Positions 44,410-53,385 of a DNA stretch of 54,388 bases are shown here, piece by piece. Origin of the DNA: an uncultured Alistipes sp. (GTDB lineage Bacteria; Bacteroidota; Bacteroidia; Bacteroidales; Rikenellaceae); contig URBJ01000002.1 in assembly GCA_900546005.1 (NCBI GenBank), forward strand, positions 1 to 54,388. Reading direction: 5' to 3'. Each line of letters opens with the position of its first letter. Position 1 is the stretch's first letter. Made by a program: the position numbers and the translations under genes. The notes below the pieces were generated by a model. That model was not told the DNA's origin. It ran no database searches and worked only from the letters and a program-made list of their open reading frames with translations.

Positions 44410-47406
44410 ATGAGTCAGAACGAGAGTCGTGTTTTATCGTCGGAGGCGTCGGTGACCTATGCCGACCTGATGAGCCGGCGGATCCGGAAGGTGCTGTTGA
44501 TCGGAAGCAGTTATGATGCGTTTACGTTGGAGGAGGATGGACGGATCGATGTCCAGATCAGCAACGAGTACATCGAACTGAATTTGAGTAATCCCCCTAC
44601 TTTTACGCGGGTGAGCTCTTCGCTCGAGGCACTGGAGCTGTTGCAGCAGGATTCCGGATTCGATTTGGTGATCAGTATGTTTAATGTCGGAGAGGTGGAT
44701 GTGTTCCATCTGGCACAACGGATCAAGAAGATTCAGTCCGACATTCCGGTGGTGTTGCTGACCAATTTTTCGCGCGACATCGGCTTGAAGATCGAGCGGG
44801 AGGATACGTCGGCGATCGACTATATTTTCTATTGGCACGGAAATCCCGATCTGATTCTGACGATTATCAAGCTGATCGAGGACCGGATGAATGCCGATGC
44901 GGATATTTTGGGGTTCGGGGTGCAGGCTATTCTGCTGGTCGAGGACTCGATCAAATACTATTCGACCTATTTGCCGACCATCTATAAGTTGGTGTTGCAG
45001 CAGAGCCGCGAGTTTTCGAAGGAGGCGCTCAACGAACAGCAGCAGAAACTGCGTAAGCGGGCCCGCCCGAAGATTCTGTTAGCCACCAACTATGAGGAGG
45101 CCGTCGGACTGTACGAGAAGTACAAGAATAATCTGTTGGGGGTGATCTCGGATGTCGGTTTCGTTCTGCATAAGGGAGATCCCTCGTCCAGCGAAAAGCT
45201 CGATGCAGGAATCGACCTGTGCCGGATGATCAAACGCGACAATCCGCTGATGCCCTTTTTGCTCCAATCTTCGCAGGAGAGCATGCGCCAAACGGCAGAA
45301 GAGCTCGGCGTCGGATTTATTGCAAAATATTCCAAAACGCTGTTGATCGAATTGAGCGACTATATCGAGGAGGAGTTCTCGTTCGGAGATTTTGTGTTCA
45401 AGGATCTGAAAACCGGGGCGGTGATCGGACGGGCTCGCGACCTGCGCGATCTGCAGCAACTCGTAATGGAGATTCCCGAGGAGGTACTTTTTTATCACGG
45501 AGACCGAAATCGTCTGTCGAAGTGGATGTATTCGCGGGGATTGTTTTCGTTGGCGGCGACGATTCGGAGTGTGCGTCAGGGAAATTTCGATTCGGTCGAC
45601 GAGATGCGCAGTTTCATCGCCCACAAGATAGAGGAGTACCGTTTCCTGCAAGGCTTCGGGGTCGTTGCCCGTTTCGACCGCGAAACGTACGACGACCATA
45701 TCTGGTTTGCCCGCATCGGGAACGGTTCGCTCGGGGGAAAGGCGCGCGGACTGGCCTTCATGAACAGCATGCTGCACAAACATCGCTTCTACGATCGCTA
45801 TGAGGGGATACACGTCCGCCTGCCTCGTACGGTGGTGATTGCGACCGATTGTTTTGACGACTTTATCCGCGAAAACGGACTGCAGTATGTCATCAATGCC
45901 GATATTACCGATGAGGAGATTCTTTCCGAATTCGTAAGTTCACGTCTGCCCGAATCGTTGGTGGAGGATCTCCGAGTCTTTATCCGGCACGCTTCGGCTC
46001 CGATCGCCGTCCGATCGAGTTCGAAACTCGAGGATTCCCACTACCAGCCCTTTGCGGGTATCTATTCGACCTACATGATCCCGTTGACCAGCAACGAGGA
46101 CCAGACCCTGCGGTTGTTGGGCAAGGCAATCAAGAGTGTCTATGCTTCGGTATACTTTGCTTCGAGCCGGGCCTATATTCAGGCAACCTCCAATCTGTTG
46201 AGCGAGGAGAAGATGGGAGTGGTGATTCAGGAGGTGTGCGGTTCGGCCGACAGCGGATACTTCTTCCCGACAATTTCGGGTGTGGCGCGTTCGCTCAACT
46301 TCTATCCCATCGGCGACGAGAAGCCGCAGGACGGAATTGTCAATCTGGCTTTCGGCTTGGGTAAATTGGTGGTGGATGGCGGACAAACTCTGCGTTTTTC
46401 GCCCCGTTATCCCAAGAATATTCTACAACTTTCGACGCCCGAGCTCGCACTTCGTGATACGCAACGCGAGATGTATGCCCTAAATCTGAAACCCGAGGAG
46501 TTCAAAACCTCGATTGACGATGCGGTCAACCTCGAACGTTTTGAGATCAATCGGGTCCGACATTTCCGCAGCATGCGTTATGTCTCATCGACGTGGGATG
46601 CCGAGAATCAGCGGATTACCGACAGCTCGTTTGTTGAGGGACGTAAGATCATCACCTTCTCCCAGATTCTGAAGTATGACACGATTCCATTGGCTCAGAT
46701 TATATGCGATTCGCTCGAAATGGGCGAAAAGGAGATGCGTTGTCCGGTCGAGATGGAGTTTGCTGTGGATATGGACGTACCGTACGGAAGTGAAAAGACA
46801 TTTAATTTTCTGCAGATCCGACCGATTGTTGATTCTCAGGCCAATGCCTCGCTCGACTGGTCGAAAGTCGATACGCACGATGCCTTGGTTTATGCCGAGA
46901 ATGCGTTGGGGTTGGGGGCGATCGACGATGTGTTCGATGTGATATATGTGCGAAACGAGGCTTTCGACAGTGCACATACGCAGCAGATTGCCGATGAGAT
47001 CGATCGTCTGAATACCTCGATGCGCAACGAAAAGCGTTCGTATGTGCTGATCGGTCCCGGACGTTGGGGGTCGAGCGATCCGTGGCTGGGGATTCCGGTC
47101 CGCTGGACTTCGATCTCCGAAGCGAAGGTGATCGTCGAGTGTGGGTTGGAGGATTTCCGGATCGAGCCGAGTCAGGGGACCCATTTCTTCCAGAATCTGA
47201 CCTCGTTCGGCGTGGGATATATGACGATCGCTCCCTATATGGGGGACGGATCGTTTGATTCGGCACGGCTCGATGCGATGGATGCGGTCTATGAGAGCCA
47301 ATGGATCCGGCAGGTCCGCTTCCCGCACATGTTGCACATCTATGTCGACGGCCGCAAAAATCGGGGAATCATTTCGGACAAACCCTTCATGACCGATACG
47401 AAGTAG
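44410..47406 (+). CDS. receiver-like domains fused to a PEP synthase-type ATP-grasp domain
   Basis: 998 residues. About 20-150 is a receiver-like domain (KVLLIGSSYDAF, DLVISMFNVGEVDVFHLA) lacking the phosphoacceptor Asp. About 165-370 is a second receiver-like domain with ILLVEDSIKYY, GVISDVGF and PFLLQSSQES; the Asp of SDVGF could be phosphorylated. About 440-800 matches the PPDK/PEP-synthase N-terminal domain (GGKARGLAFMNSM, PIAVRSSSKLEDS, GIYSTYMIPL, FNFLQIRPIV). The phospho-His swivel domain and PEP-binding barrel are missing; instead there is a conserved-looking C terminus (IGPGRWGSSDPWLGIPV, GTHFFQNLTSFGVGY). It probably phosphorylates or senses something other than pyruvate; activity unknown. 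The start at 44410 fits the promoter box. Confidence 0.85.
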   Translation: MSQNESRVLSSEASVTYADLMSRRIRKVLLIGSSYDAFTLEEDGRIDVQISNEYIELNLSNPPTFTRVSSSLEALELLQQDSGFDLVISMFNVGEVDVFHLAQRIKKIQSDIPVVLLTNFSRDIGLKIEREDTSAIDYIFYWHGNPDLILTIIKLIEDRMNADADILGFGVQAILLVEDSIKYYSTYLPTIYKLVLQQSREFSKEALNEQQQKLRKRARPKILLATNYEEAVGLYEKYKNNLLGVISDVGFVLHKGDPSSSEKLDAGIDLCRMIKRDNPLMPFLLQSSQESMRQTAEELGVGFIAKYSKTLLIELSDYIEEEFSFGDFVFKDLKTGAVIGRARDLRDLQQLVMEIPEEVLFYHGDRNRLSKWMYSRGLFSLAATIRSVRQGNFDSVDEMRSFIAHKIEEYRFLQGFGVVARFDRETYDDHIWFARIGNGSLGGKARGLAFMNSMLHKHRFYDRYEGIHVRLPRTVVIATDCFDDFIRENGLQYVINADITDEEILSEFVSSRLPESLVEDLRVFIRHASAPIAVRSSSKLEDSHYQPFAGIYSTYMIPLTSNEDQTLRLLGKAIKSVYASVYFASSRAYIQATSNLLSEEKMGVVIQEVCGSADSGYFFPTISGVARSLNFYPIGDEKPQDGIVNLAFGLGKLVVDGGQTLRFSPRYPKNILQLSTPELALRDTQREMYALNLKPEEFKTSIDDAVNLERFEINRVRHFRSMRYVSSTWDAENQRITDSSFVEGRKIITFSQILKYDTIPLAQIICDSLEMGEKEMRCPVEMEFAVDMDVPYGSEKTFNFLQIRPIVDSQANASLDWSKVDTHDALVYAENALGLGAIDDVFDVIYVRNEAFDSAHTQQIADEIDRLNTSMRNEKRSYVLIGPGRWGSSDPWLGIPVRWTSISEAKVIVECGLEDFRIEPSQGTHFFQNLTSFGVGYMTIAPYMGDGSFDSARLDAMDAVYESQWIRQVRFPHMLHIYVDGRKNRGIISDKPFMTDTK

Positions 47407-47513
47407 GATTCCGATCGCTCGATGCCGATGTGTATTGACAGGCCGAAGGGGTGTGCCGGTGTCTGTATGTCTGATCCCTATTTGACGGTGGAGACCCGAA
47501 TCTGCGGGTGCGG

Positions 47514-48971
47514 TTAGTGACGTTCCAGCCGTTTTTCCCGGTCGATGCAGCGGGGCAGTTCGTTTTCGTAGTGTGTCACGTAGATCAGGGTCTTGGCCGG
47601 ACGTTCGCAGAAGGCCTCGATGACGGCACGTGCACGCTCCTTGTTGTAGCAGTCGAGTCCGTGCAGCGGTTCGTCGAGAATCAGCAGGTCGGGGTCCTTG
47701 ACGAAGGCGCGGGCCAATAGCAGCAACCGCTGTTCTCCGGAGGAGAGCTTGACGAACGACCGGTCGCGGAGCTTTTCGATACCGAAGGCCTTCAACCATT
47801 CGTCGCAGATGGCGCGTTGCTCCTCATTGGGCTTCAGATAGAGTCCGATCGAGTCGAAAAATCCCGAAGCGACAATGTCGATGGCCGGAATGTGTTTCAT
47901 GTATGAACGGTGCATTTCGGGTGATACGTAGCCGATATGCTTTTTGATGTCCCAGATGCTTTCGCCCGATCCCCGTTGACGGCCGAACAGCGAGATGTCC
48001 TGTGCATAGGATTGCGGGTTATCCGCACTGATCAGGCTGAGCAGCGTCGATTTTCCCGCACCGTTCGGACCGGTCAGGGTCCATTTTTCACCGTTGCGGA
48101 TCGTCCAGTCCAACGAGTCGAGGATGGTTCGTTCGCCGTACCGGATGGTGACGTTTTGCATCCGTACGATTTCGTCGCATTCGATCGGCTTTCGGGTGGG
48201 GGCTGGGAGCGAGATCGGATGGGCACGATAGGTGGTGTCGAGCTCCTTTTTATGACGGGTATAGGGCTCGTTGGCAAAAAATTCTGCACGGGTCTGTTTC
48301 TTGCCACACTGCATGTCATCCACCGTATATACGTGGGTGATGAATTCGGGAATGTCCGTCGGGGCCGACACCGACAGGATAATCTGCACATTGGATTCGC
48401 GGACAACCCGAGTGAGCAGCTCTTCGAGTGTCTGGCGTGCTTCGGTATCGAGTCCGATGAAGGGACTTTCGACAATCAGAATCCGCGGGGCCGATACCAG
48501 CATTTTGGCGATTTGGAATTTGCGCAACTCGCCGCTCGAGAGCAGAATGATCTGTTTGTCGAGCATCGCTTCGATGCCGAGTTGGTGGAACAGATGTTGA
48601 CGCTCCTCCTCGCTGCATGTCATTTTTTCGAACATTTCACGGACCAATGGGGCATTCTCGCGATCGGAGGCGTTCCAGCGCTGTTGGTAATAGTACTCAC
48701 CGTCGGCACTGCCGTAGGCGTCGCGGAAGGTGATGTGGCGGATGTGCTCCGAGACGTGGTCGTCCGATGTGCCGAAGTCGAAATCGATGTGTCCCTGTTC
48801 GAGATAGATGTTACCCTGCACCGTTTCGATCAGGATGGTCTTCCCGCTGCCGTTAAGCCCCATGACGGCGATCTGCTCGTTCGGGTTGATCGAAAAGTCT
48901 ATCGGTGTTCGGAAACGGCGGCTTTCGTCGCGTACGACGCCGCCCTCCAGTGAAATGATCGGTCGTTCCAT
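47514..48971 (-). CDS. ABC protein with two ATPase domains, no membrane domain (ModF/PhrA-like)
   Basis: 485-residue cytoplasmic protein with two ABC cassettes. First (1-230): Walker A MGLNGSGKT near 35, signature LSSGELRKFQIAKML, Walker B-like RILIVESPFIGLD. Here the catalytic Glu-Ser replaces the usual Asp-Glu, so the first site may be weak. Second (260-485): GPNGAGKSTLLSLI near 305, LSSGEQRLLLLARAFV and LLILDEPLHGLD, intact. This layout matches the ModF/photorepair-protein group, whose function is poorly known, and is not a classical transporter. It has a promoter box at 48996-49003 and converges on the PEP-synthase-like gene. Confidence 0.88.
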   Translation of the reverse strand: MERPIISLEGGVVRDESRRFRTPIDFSINPNEQIAVMGLNGSGKTILIETVQGNIYLEQGHIDFDFGTSDDHVSEHIRHITFRDAYGSADGEYYYQQRWNASDRENAPLVREMFEKMTCSEEERQHLFHQLGIEAMLDKQIILLSSGELRKFQIAKMLVSAPRILIVESPFIGLDTEARQTLEELLTRVVRESNVQIILSVSAPTDIPEFITHVYTVDDMQCGKKQTRAEFFANEPYTRHKKELDTTYRAHPISLPAPTRKPIECDEIVRMQNVTIRYGERTILDSLDWTIRNGEKWTLTGPNGAGKSTLLSLISADNPQSYAQDISLFGRQRGSGESIWDIKKHIGYVSPEMHRSYMKHIPAIDIVASGFFDSIGLYLKPNEEQRAICDEWLKAFGIEKLRDRSFVKLSSGEQRLLLLARAFVKDPDLLILDEPLHGLDCYNKERARAVIEAFCERPAKTLIYVTHYENELPRCIDREKRLERH

Positions 48972-48995
48972 GTTGTATGCTAATTTTGAACGGCG

Positions 48996-49003
48996 CAAAA
49001 ATA
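48996..49003 (-). promoter_or_regulatory. -7 promoter box for the double-ATPase ABC gene
   Basis: TATTTTTG on the minus strand, exact TAnnTTTG, 24 bases upstream of the ATG at 48971. Confidence 0.5.
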
Positions 49004-49069
49004 AGCAAAAACCACACTCGATGTTCTTTTCGGGTCATTTGCGGTCGGGATTCAACGCTCCGGAACAGA

Positions 49070-49942
49070 TTACAGCTCGTGTACCGTATATCCCGATGAT
49101 GAAAAATCCATGCCGGTAGCTTGCAGGTGGGGGAAATTGTTCCGGATTGCCTCCTGTTGCTCGGCATCGGCTGCAAACAGGGCTGTGGATAGAATCTCAC
49201 ACTCGATCGGAGAGGGGGAGACAACCGATACGATACGGTTGGTTTCGATCGGTTCGCCGGTCCGGGTCGAACGGATGTGCCCCCGATTGTACGGCAAGTT
49301 CCCTGAGGAGGATAGGCTCTCGTTTTGCAGGTCGAACAAATTCATGGTAGTTCCCCGATGCATCGGATTTTCGACCCCGATCTGCCACTTTTTGCCCGAA
49401 GGATGGAGCCCGATGCCGCACACGGAGCTGTTTCCGAAGCTGAGCAGAGCGGAGGGAACTCCAGCTCCGACAACTGTTTTGCGGGCCCTCTCGAGTGCAT
49501 AGCCTTTGCCGAACCCTCCGAAATCAGCGATGGCATCCGGCCTCGTTTTGATGATCGATTCGCATGAAGCGTCGACAGCAAAGCAGGGTGTTTCGATCCG
49601 GTAGTCGGGCGTTTGTACGGCAATGTCGAATGCACCGGCCGTCATTTCCCGGTAGCGTAAAGCCGCGGAGAAAATAGCGATAAGTTCCGGGTCGGCTGCA
49701 TAGCGGTCGTAGTTGTCGAGGTGGTTGAGCTGCCAGATGTCGCTCTCCTCGTCGAAACGGTTCAGTCGTTTTTCGAGTCTCAGGGTCTCTTCGGCGACCT
49801 TGTGGCATAGTGCTTCACCGAGATCTTCCTCGATTCCGATGGCCAGCAGGTCGAAACGGCTGTGCATCGCCTCGAACCATCCATAGTAGATGCCGGCTCC
49901 TGACGGAGTGCGTTTGAAAGTGTGGCTGATTTGTATGGCCAT
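49070..49942 (-). CDS. apbE: FAD:protein FMN transferase (ApbE) without signal peptide
   Basis: 290 residues. ApbE enzymes attach FMN covalently to Ser/Thr of target flavoproteins. Seen: YYGWFEAMHSRFDLLAIG, EKRLNRFDEESDIWQLN, AGAFDIAVQ, ADFGGFGKGYALERARK, LSFGNSSVCGIG and a Mg-site region where ECEILSTALFAAD replaces the more usual D-A-L-A-T-A form. There is no signal peptide or lipobox, unlike most ApbE, and the sequence is about 30-50 residues short at the N terminus. Last gene of the Gfo/Idh-small membrane protein-apbE run; it starts six bases after the membrane protein gene ends. Confidence 0.88.
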   Translation of the reverse strand: MAIQISHTFKRTPSGAGIYYGWFEAMHSRFDLLAIGIEEDLGEALCHKVAEETLRLEKRLNRFDEESDIWQLNHLDNYDRYAADPELIAIFSAALRYREMTAGAFDIAVQTPDYRIETPCFAVDASCESIIKTRPDAIADFGGFGKGYALERARKTVVGAGVPSALLSFGNSSVCGIGLHPSGKKWQIGVENPMHRGTTMNLFDLQNESLSSSGNLPYNRGHIRSTRTGEPIETNRIVSVVSPSPIECEILSTALFAADAEQQEAIRNNFPHLQATGMDFSSSGYTVHEL

Positions 49943-49948
49943 CTCCTT

Positions 49949-50212
49949 TTATTTCTGAATTTTAAGCGTCTTCGGGGAGCTCGATTTGATCTTTCGGATT
50001 ACCCAACAACCGATCCATCGGAAGGGGATCAGGATGATGTAGAGCAGAATCGAAAGCGGAATAACGACGTACCACAGCGAAATCAGCTCGATCCATTGGG
50101 TGTCGAACTTGATGATGGCGATGATGTTCCAGATCGATATGAGGACCAGACAGATGATCCAGACGATGATCTCTCTGTAAATTTGGCGTTTCGTGATGAC
50201 AATATCTTTCAT
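49949..50212 (-). CDS. small two-helix membrane protein
   Basis: 87 residues. A basic N terminus (MKDIVITKRQIYREI) precedes two membrane helices at about 15-35 and 43-66, and the C terminus is again basic (RKIKSSSPKTLKIQK), so both ends should be cytoplasmic. It resembles generic 2TM-domain proteins; no function known. It lies 15 bases after the Gfo/Idh gene and 6 before apbE, clearly in the same transcript. Confidence 0.8.
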   Translation of the reverse strand: MKDIVITKRQIYREIIVWIICLVLISIWNIIAIIKFDTQWIELISLWYVVIPLSILLYIILIPFRWIGCWVIRKIKSSSPKTLKIQK

Positions 50213-50227
50213 GGCTTTAGGCTTGGG

Positions 50228-51502
50228 TTAAAGGTAATCGATGCGATACTCCTCGGGGAAGAAGATTTCGCGTTTTTCATCGATGGATTGCTGCCCCAAC
50301 AGGGAGAGTATGGTGGCGTAGTAGCTCTCTTCAGCGATCATCGGAGGTTGTTTTCCGGCAATTGCGGCATCGACGAAGGCGTCGACCGTAAATCCTGTTC
50401 CGTCCAAAAAGTCACGCTTCTTGCCGATGATGTATTCGCCGTGGTTCTGTTTGGCGATCTCCGGGTCCCAACTCGGTCCGGCAAACGATACGGTACTGTA
50501 TATCTCCTTTTCGATGTTGTTGATCATCTGCAGCAGTCCCGGCATCGGCGGCGTTTTCTCGAAGTAATATTTGCCGACCTCGGGTTCGATCGTGCCGAGA
50601 TTGCCCATGATCTGCTCCTCCAATCCGTAGAATGCGTTGGAGATAATCGAGCTGAATGTCATCCGTTTTCCATCCTTGTAGGTGTACATGACACCGACGT
50701 TGTCCTCGACCTCGCGGCCGTCTTTCCAGAATGTGATGCCCCCTTGTCCGTAGATTCGTTCGGGAAGCTCTCTCCAGATCCATGTCCCGACCTGTATCTG
50801 GTGGCAGGCCAATTCGGTCATCAGTCCGCAAGAATACTCACGGTAGAGCCTCCAGTTGATTTTGCGTTCCAGTTCGGGGGAGGGAACGGGCCGTCGCCAG
50901 TCGCCGTTGCGGTTCCAGAAGGTATTGATGCCTTGAATTTCGCCGAACATTCCCGAACGGATCATCTCGATCGCTTTCAGGTAGACCGGATCGTAGAGCC
51001 GTTGTTGGTCGACAAAGAAGACATGATTGGTCCGCTTGTGGGTCTGGTACATGTCTAACGTGTCGTCCAGAGTCTTGGCCATCGACTTTTCGCAGAACAG
51101 GTGCTTTCCGGCCTCCATGGCTGCGACAGCGATCTCATGGTGAGTGTATAGCGGCGTGGCGATCACGATCGCTTCGACGGTCGGATCATCGATCACCTGA
51201 CGGTAGTCCGCACACGTTTTGGCGTCAGGGGCGATCTGCTGACCGAGTTCGAGCCACGGCTGGTAGTTGTCGCACAACCAGACTACCTCAGCTTTCGGAT
51301 TCCGGACCAAAAAGTTGAGCAGGAATCGTCCCCGGTCCCCGGTGCCGATCACACCGATACGTAGCTTTTCGTGGGCAATTGCTTTCTGATTATCTTCGGC
51401 GAATCCGCTGAGCCAAGGGAAAGAGGCAAACAGTGCGGTGGTCCCGGCCGTAAAGCCGAGCTCTTTCAGAAAATCTCTACGGGTTATTTTTTCGTTGTTC
51501 AT
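50228..51502 (-). CDS. Tat-exported Gfo/Idh/MocA family oxidoreductase
   Basis: 424 residues. A twin-arginine signal (KITRRDFLKELGFTAG) leads the protein, so it is exported folded with its NAD(P) cofactor. Rossmann domain about 45-165 with IGVIGTGDRGRFLLNFL and VEAIVIATPLYTHHEIAVAAMEAGKHLFCEKSM-type EKP motif seen as CEKSMAK; substrate domain follows with FFVDQQRLYDPVYLKAIEMI and TELACHQIQVGTW. Family members oxidise or epimerise sugars; with the DUF1080 protein upstream, 3-oxidation of a glycoside is a reasonable inference. First gene of the run with the 2TM protein and apbE. Confidence 0.9.
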   Translation of the reverse strand: MNNEKITRRDFLKELGFTAGTTALFASFPWLSGFAEDNQKAIAHEKLRIGVIGTGDRGRFLLNFLVRNPKAEVVWLCDNYQPWLELGQQIAPDAKTCADYRQVIDDPTVEAIVIATPLYTHHEIAVAAMEAGKHLFCEKSMAKTLDDTLDMYQTHKRTNHVFFVDQQRLYDPVYLKAIEMIRSGMFGEIQGINTFWNRNGDWRRPVPSPELERKINWRLYREYSCGLMTELACHQIQVGTWIWRELPERIYGQGGITFWKDGREVEDNVGVMYTYKDGKRMTFSSIISNAFYGLEEQIMGNLGTIEPEVGKYYFEKTPPMPGLLQMINNIEKEIYSTVSFAGPSWDPEIAKQNHGEYIIGKKRDFLDGTGFTVDAFVDAAIAGKQPPMIAEESYYATILSLLGQQSIDEKREIFFPEEYRIDYL

Positions 51503-51550
51503 TGTCGTTTGTGTGTCAGGTATGAGCAGGTTTTTTGTTCAGGTTCTCTA

Positions 51551-51558
51551 CAAAGATA
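51551..51558 (-). promoter_or_regulatory. -7 promoter box for the Gfo/Idh-2TM-apbE unit
   Basis: TATCTTTG on the minus strand, exact TAnnTTTG, 48 bases upstream of the start at 51502. Confidence 0.55.
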
Positions 51559-51656
51559 CTCTTCTTATCCGGTTCGACCGATGACCGACCTGAGAAAAAG
51601 CGTCCGAACCGGTAATTTTTTAGTAATAAACGCGAGATTAAGGTTCGATGGACAAA

Positions 51657-51675
51657 CCAGAGCCTTCTGCTCTGG
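51657..51675 (-). terminator. weak terminator-like hairpin
   Basis: CCAGAGC, five-base loop, GCTCTGG; on the minus strand TTTG follows. It could end the DUF1080 transcript, 135 bases past its stop, but the T-run is short. Confidence 0.35.
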
Positions 51676-51726
51676 AAGAGTTCCCGGAATTAACGGATTC
51701 GAACGTCCATCTCTTTTTTTGACATA

Positions 51727-51759
51727 GAGGAGTACTCATCTTCGGATGCAGTACTCCTC
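51727..51759. repeat. long hairpin with UUCG tetraloop
   Basis: GAGGAGTACTCATC, loop TTCG, then GATG-C-AGTACTCCTC: a 14-bp stem with one bulged C. In RNA of the plus strand the loop is the very stable cUUCGg; in the minus-strand transcript it is CGAA. No T-run follows on either side, so it may protect the 3' end of the DUF1080 mRNA rather than terminate it. Confidence 0.6.
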
Positions 51760-51810
51760 CATTGTCTGAAACAGTAGGTTATTTAGGTGTGCTAATGTTT
51801 TGATCGAGTA

Positions 51811-53166
51811 CTACTCCAGTTCGCGGATTTTGATGTTCTTGAACCGGACTTCGTCGCCGTGATCCTGCAACAGGATGTTTCCGCTCTCCGCATTGCCGAA
51901 GTTGGGCCAGTCGCGGTACTTGCTGTATGCGACCAGAGCATTCCACTCGTCGTTGTTGCGTTCGTATTCGATCAGTTTGACGTCGTTGAGCCAGTGCTCT
52001 ACGTGATTACCCTTTACGACGATTTTCGCAGTGTTGAACTGTCCCGGGCGGAACGGTTTCTGCTCGGGAGCAGGAATCAGGTCGTAGAGAGATCCGAGTT
52101 TTCGGTTTCCCTTTACGCCGAGCTTGGCATCCGGATGGTGTTTGTCGTCGAGAATCTGGAATTCACAGCCGATAGCCGACCCTTCTCCTTTATTCATGTC
52201 GGGATCGACGAAGTATTTGACGCCGCTGTTTGCGCCCTCGGTGATCTGGAAATCGACAACCAACTCGAAGTTTTTGTAGGTGCGTGTTGTGACGATATCG
52301 CCTCCGTTGGCCGATTCCCTGCCATCGGATTTCTGGACACACAGCATGTTGTCACGAATCTCCCAGCCGGACGGCGGAAAATCGGTCCGTTTGGCACCAC
52401 GCCATCCGTTTGTGGTTTTGCCGTCCCAGAGCAGGACCCAACCTTCGGCGGCTTCGCGCTCAGAGATGGTGTTGGGAATACAGTTGACCTGTGGCAGGCA
52501 GGGTATTTCGGCCATCTTTTCGGTCTCGAGATCGGTCGTGCAGATGCGGATGTTTTTCCAGCGGACAGTCTTGCCCTCCATGGCCGCATTGTTGCCGATT
52601 CCGTGTACCTGAAGGGCGATGAATCCCGTTGCATCGGCATTATCGAGTATGTCGGCGGTAGGCACACCGTTCAGCCACGTTCTGATGCGGTCGCCGATCG
52701 CTTCGATCCGTACCTTGTTCCACTCTCCGGGTTTGAAGGCGCTTTGGGCCTGCGGATTTTTGCTCAACGGGTAGAGCCAGCCGCGACGGGCCTCGTCGTA
52801 GATTCCGCCGCTCCATGCCCGTTTCGACGGATCGATCTCGTATTGATAGCCGTGAACCGTTCCGTTGGCGTATTCTGGTTTCGAATTGCTGCGGAACTGG
52901 ATCCCTGAGTTCAAGCCCTCATCGACCTTGAAATACAACTCCAAAATGAAGTCGCCGTAGGTATCTTCAGTGCAGAGAAACGTATTGGGGGTGTTGACGC
53001 GACTGACCCCGACGATAGCTCCGTCTTCGATTTTGTATTCGGCCGTTCCATTCAGTTTTTTCCACCCTTTCAGGTTTTTTCCGTTGAATAGCGACACCCA
53101 GTTGTCCTGAGCGAAACCTCCGATAGCGATGCCCGAAAGCAGGAGCAGGGCAAATAACTTTTTCAT
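51811..53166 (-). CDS. secreted double-DUF1080 protein (3-keto-glycoside hydrolase family)
   Basis: 451 residues. Signal peptide [20 protein letters not shown]. Two copies of the DUF1080 concanavalin-like fold: about 22-210 ([59 protein letters not shown]) and about 240-450 ([59 protein letters not shown]). DUF1080 members include 3-keto-glycoside hydrolases that act after sugar 3-oxidation by Gfo/Idh enzymes; the next unit downstream encodes such an oxidoreductase. The promoter overlaps a palindrome at 53220-53235. Confidence 0.9.
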   Translation of the reverse strand: MKKLFALLLLSGIAIGGFAQDNWVSLFNGKNLKGWKKLNGTAEYKIEDGAIVGVSRVNTPNTFLCTEDTYGDFILELYFKVDEGLNSGIQFRSNSKPEYANGTVHGYQYEIDPSKRAWSGGIYDEARRGWLYPLSKNPQAQSAFKPGEWNKVRIEAIGDRIRTWLNGVPTADILDNADATGFIALQVHGIGNNAAMEGKTVRWKNIRICTTDLETEKMAEIPCLPQVNCIPNTISEREAAEGWVLLWDGKTTNGWRGAKRTDFPPSGWEIRDNMLCVQKSDGRESANGGDIVTTRTYKNFELVVDFQITEGANSGVKYFVDPDMNKGEGSAIGCEFQILDDKHHPDAKLGVKGNRKLGSLYDLIPAPEQKPFRPGQFNTAKIVVKGNHVEHWLNDVKLIEYERNNDEWNALVAYSKYRDWPNFGNAESGNILLQDHGDEVRFKNIKIRELE

Positions 53167-53219
53167 GCAATTATAGATTTAGATTCGTAGCCTTTTTGTT
53201 TCCGTGTCCGTGCACGGAG

Positions 53220-53235
53220 TTGTACAAAAGTACAA
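53220..53235. promoter_or_regulatory. palindrome overlapping the DUF1080 -7 box
   Basis: TTGTACAAAAGTACAA is a perfect 6-4-6 inverted repeat. The minus-strand -7 box TACTTTTG (53225-53232) lies wholly inside it, 59 bases upstream of the ATG, so a dimeric regulator bound here would block the promoter. Confidence 0.5.
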
Positions 53236-53385
53236 TTTTTTTCCAAATGCGACAACAGCGAGGAGTATTTTTTCGACTTTTTGCACCGGATTGTAACGAA
53301 GACGATCTGCAACGGACATAGAGGGAAGGGGATGGAAGCGAGTGAAGATCGGAGCAGGAACCGAAAGGCACGGCCGAATGCAGCA

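Larger units (their letters stand above)
51503..51810. other. intergenic region between the DUF1080 and Gfo/Idh genes
   Basis: Contains a -7 box at 51551-51558, a small hairpin at 51657-51675 and a long hairpin at 51727-51759. No gene is seen. The Gfo/Idh gene is thus probably transcribed from its own promoter and not simply by read-through from the DUF1080 gene. Confidence 0.55.

Noticed and set aside
46585..47799. 404-residue open frame on the minus strand
   Set aside because: Spans the antisense of the PEP-synthase-like gene and part of the ABC gene; composition is Arg/Pro-rich and shadow-like.
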